Shown: positions 62,166 to 64,000 of the stretch, piece by piece
Position numbering within the stretch: position 1 is the first letter of the stretch
How the letters are laid out: every line of letters begins with the position of its first letter
Assembly (NCBI GenBank): GCA_021299185.1
Contig: JAJTHZ010000067.1
Location: 103,568-167,567 of the forward strand
Length of the DNA stretch: 64,000 nt
Source of the DNA: Lysobacteraceae bacterium
GTDB taxonomy: Bacteria > Pseudomonadota > Gammaproteobacteria > Xanthomonadales > Ahniellaceae
Reading direction: 5' to 3'
Position numbers and translations under genes: made by a program
The notes under the pieces: generated by a model
The model's input: only the letters and a program-made list of their open reading frames with translations
Databases searched by the model: none
What the model was told of the DNA's origin: nothing

Positions 62166-64000
62166 ATGAAGCGCATGTTGATCAACGCAACTCAGCGTGA
62201 GGAGTTGCGCGTGGCCATCGTCGATGGCCAGAGCCTGTTCGACCTCGACATCGAGATCCCGTCGAAGGAACAGAAGAAGTCCAACATCTACAAGGGCCGC
62301 ATCACCCGCGTCGAACCGAGCCTCGAGGCCTGCTTCATCGACTACGGCGGCGAGCGCCACGGCTTCCTGCCGCTGAAGGAGATCTCGCGCGACTATTTCG
62401 CGGACGGGGTCGACCCCAACCGCGCGGGGATCCGCGAACTGGTCAAGGAAGGCCAGGAGGTGGTGGTCCAGGTCGACAAGGAGGAGCGCGGCACCAAGGG
62501 CGCGGCGCTGACCACTTTCATCAGCCTCGCCGGTCGCTACCTGGTGCTGATGCCGAACAACCCCCGCGCCGGCGGGGTGTCGCGCCGCATCGAAGGCGAC
62601 GACCGGCAGAACATGAAGGAGGTGATGGACCAGCTCAAGCTGCCCGACGACATGGGCATGATCATCCGCACCGCCGGCGTCGGCCGCGAGGCGGAGGAAC
62701 TGCAGTGGGACCTCGACTACCTGCTGCAGGTCTGGAAGGCGATCACCGACGCCGCCCTGAGCCGCCCGGGCCCGTTCCTCGTCTACCAGGAGTCGCGGCT
62801 GATCATCCGCGCCCTGCGCGACTACCTGCGCGCCGACATCGGCGAGATCCTGGTCGACAGCGAGGAAGTGTTCGCCGACGCGCGTGACTTCATGCAGCAG
62901 GTGATGCCGCAGAACCTGCGCAAGCTGAAGATCTACAAGGAAGACGTGCCGCTGTTCTCGCGCTTCCAGATCGAATCGCAGATCGAGAACGCGTTCGAGC
63001 GCCAGGTGCGCCTGCCCTCGGGCGGCTCGATCGTGATCGACCACACCGAGGCGCTGACCGCGATCGACATCAACTCGGCGCGCGCCACCAAGGGCAGCGA
63101 CATCGAGGAGACCGCGTTCAACACCAACCTCGAGGCCGCGGTGGAGATCGCCCGCCAGCTGCGCATCCGCGACGCTGGCGGCCTGATCGTCATCGACTTC
63201 ATCGACATGGAGAGCACGCGCCACCAGCGCGAGGTCGAGGACAAGCTGCGCGACGCGCTCAAGCTCGACCGCGCGCGCGTGCAGGTCGGGCGCATCTCGC
63301 GCTTCGGCCTGCTGGAGATGTCGCGCCAGCGCCTGCGCCCGTCGCTCGGCGAATCGACGCAGATCCTGTGCCCGCGCTGCGACGGCCACGGCCGCATCCG
63401 CGGCGTGGAGTCGCTTTCGCTGTCGATCCTGCGCCTGGTCGAGGAGGAAGCGATGAAGGACAGCACCGCGCAGGTGCTGGTCCAGGTGCCACCCGACGTC
63501 GCCAACTTCCTGGTCAACGAGAAGCGCAAGCCGCTGGTCGAGATCGAGCAGCGCCACGAGGCGCAGGTGGTGGTGGTCGCCGACCGCAACCTCGAGACGC
63601 CGCACTACGAGGTCAAGCGCATCCGCGCCAGCGAACTGTCCGAGCATGCGCGCGCCAGCTATGAACGCGTGACCCCGGTGCAGGCCGTCCAGGCGCCGCA
63701 GGCCACGCCGCCGTCGGCCAAGTTCGAACAACCGGCGGTGACCGCGATCGCCCCGGTCGCCCCGGCCCCGGTGCGCGCCGATGACGAAGCCGTGGAGGCC
63801 AAGGCCGCCGCGGCGAAGACCGCGCCGGTGCCGGCGCCGGCCGCCCCGGTGGCGGCGCCCGCACCCGTCGCCGCCACGCGCAAGGGATTCTTCGCGCGCC
63901 TGGTGGCGCTGTTCACCGGCGACGACGCGCCGCCGGCGCCCGCCGCCGAGCCGGCGCCCCGCGACGGCCGCGGCCGCCGCGACGAAGGCCGCGGCCAGCG
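62166..64000 (+). CDS. rne: Ribonuclease E, 3' end beyond the window
   Basis: 611 codons are visible and the frame is still open at the last base. Residues 1-400 form the catalytic core: an S1 domain ([20 protein letters not shown], residues 38-57), catalytic Asp301 (LTAIDINSA) and Asp344 (VIDFIDM), and the zinc link Cys402/Cys405 (CPRCDGHG). These are each offset by two from E. coli. A Pro/Ala-rich linker follows, then an amphipathic [14 protein letters not shown] segment from residue 572, where the membrane anchor of RNase E lies. The arginine-rich scaffold region begins at the window edge. Confidence 0.97.
   Translation, partial: MKRMLINATQREELRVAIVDGQSLFDLDIEIPSKEQKKSNIYKGRITRVEPSLEACFIDYGGERHGFLPLKEISRDYFADGVDPNRAGIRELVKEGQEVVVQVDKEERGTKGAALTTFISLAGRYLVLMPNNPRAGGVSRRIEGDDRQNMKEVMDQLKLPDDMGMIIRTAGVGREAEELQWDLDYLLQVWKAITDAALSRPGPFLVYQESRLIIRALRDYLRADIGEILVDSEEVFADARDFMQQVMPQNLRKLKIYKEDVPLFSRFQIESQIENAFERQVRLPSGGSIVIDHTEALTAIDINSARATKGSDIEETAFNTNLEAAVEIARQLRIRDAGGLIVIDFIDMESTRHQREVEDKLRDALKLDRARVQVGRISRFGLLEMSRQRLRPSLGESTQILCPRCDGHGRIRGVESLSLSILRLVEEEAMKDSTAQVLVQVPPDVANFLVNEKRKPLVEIEQRHEAQVVVVADRNLETPHYEVKRIRASELSEHARASYERVTPVQAVQAPQATPPSAKFEQPAVTAIAPVAPAPVRADDEAVEAKAAAAKTAPVPAPAAPVAAPAPVAATRKGFFARLVALFTGDDAPPAPAAEPAPRDGRGRRDEGRGQ

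Noticed and set aside
61803..63731. A 642-codon open frame antisense to rne
   Set aside because: It is a by-product of high GC codon use opposite a fully conserved RNase E sequence; it has no recognisable domain and is poor in the expected residue mix.

Overview
The window is a chromosomal piece of a very GC-rich (roughly 70 percent) gammaproteobacterium. Its gene order and content look like Xanthomonadales/Lysobacterales: comEC-exbB-exbD-msbA-lpxK-kdsB, then uvrC-pgsA followed by tRNA-Gly, tRNA-Cys and tRNA-Leu, a lexA-imuA-imuB-dnaE2 mutagenesis operon, an rluC/rne divergent pair, and a maltose-type sugar operon with an SLC45-like symporter. This is inferred from gene content only; there is no rRNA in the window.

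Layout. 1-10200 is housekeeping: DNA uptake, lipid A/LPS export and synthesis, excision repair and phospholipid synthesis. 10226-10693 is a promoter and three tRNA genes. 10694-19531 is an 8,838-bp integrated element inserted at the 3' end of tRNA-Leu(UAA), bounded by 51-bp exact repeats. All its genes point the same way: tyrosine integrase, two unknown proteins, an AlpA/Xis-like protein, a small unknown protein, a CHC2-type zinc-finger protein, an SF3 helicase, a mirrored iteron array that looks like a replication origin, a Nu1-like terminase small subunit, two unknown proteins, an HK97-fold major capsid protein and a small phage-like protein. Its right end is non-coding and full of perfect hairpins. 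It has no large terminase, portal, protease or tail gene, so it resembles a phage satellite that makes its own shell protein and packaging-recognition protein and borrows the rest. This is the most unusual system in the window.

19532-24746 is a mixed region: an alkyltransferase-like protein, a VOC protein, a ferredoxin-adenylate cyclase fusion, a membrane-anchored hydrolase, a dimethylarginine hydrolase and an AraC regulator. The AraC gene diverges from a tight sugar operon at 24850-34766 (GH13 glucosidase, phytanoyl-CoA dioxygenase-like protein, TIM-barrel protein, GH92 mannosidase, alpha/beta hydrolase, sugar symporter, secreted GH13 amylase), most of it joined by 1-4 base overlaps.

34788-41478 is the SOS mutagenesis operon on the minus strand, driven from one LexA box that covers the -10 element and almost touches the lexA start codon. 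dnaE2 carries two in-frame palindromic repeat insertions. 41554-50971 holds a cysteine-synthase-like enzyme, an SRAP/HMCES protein, ribosomal protein L36 (only 41 codons), a DUF1501/DUF1800 secreted pair, the agmatine-to-putrescine pair aguA-aguB and a TraB-family membrane protein. 50981-58559 is an RND efflux operon with one lipoprotein adaptor and two permeases. 58795-64000 holds two small c-type cytochromes, nfuA, phhB, rluC, a long rne leader and the first 611 codons of RNase E, which runs off the window.
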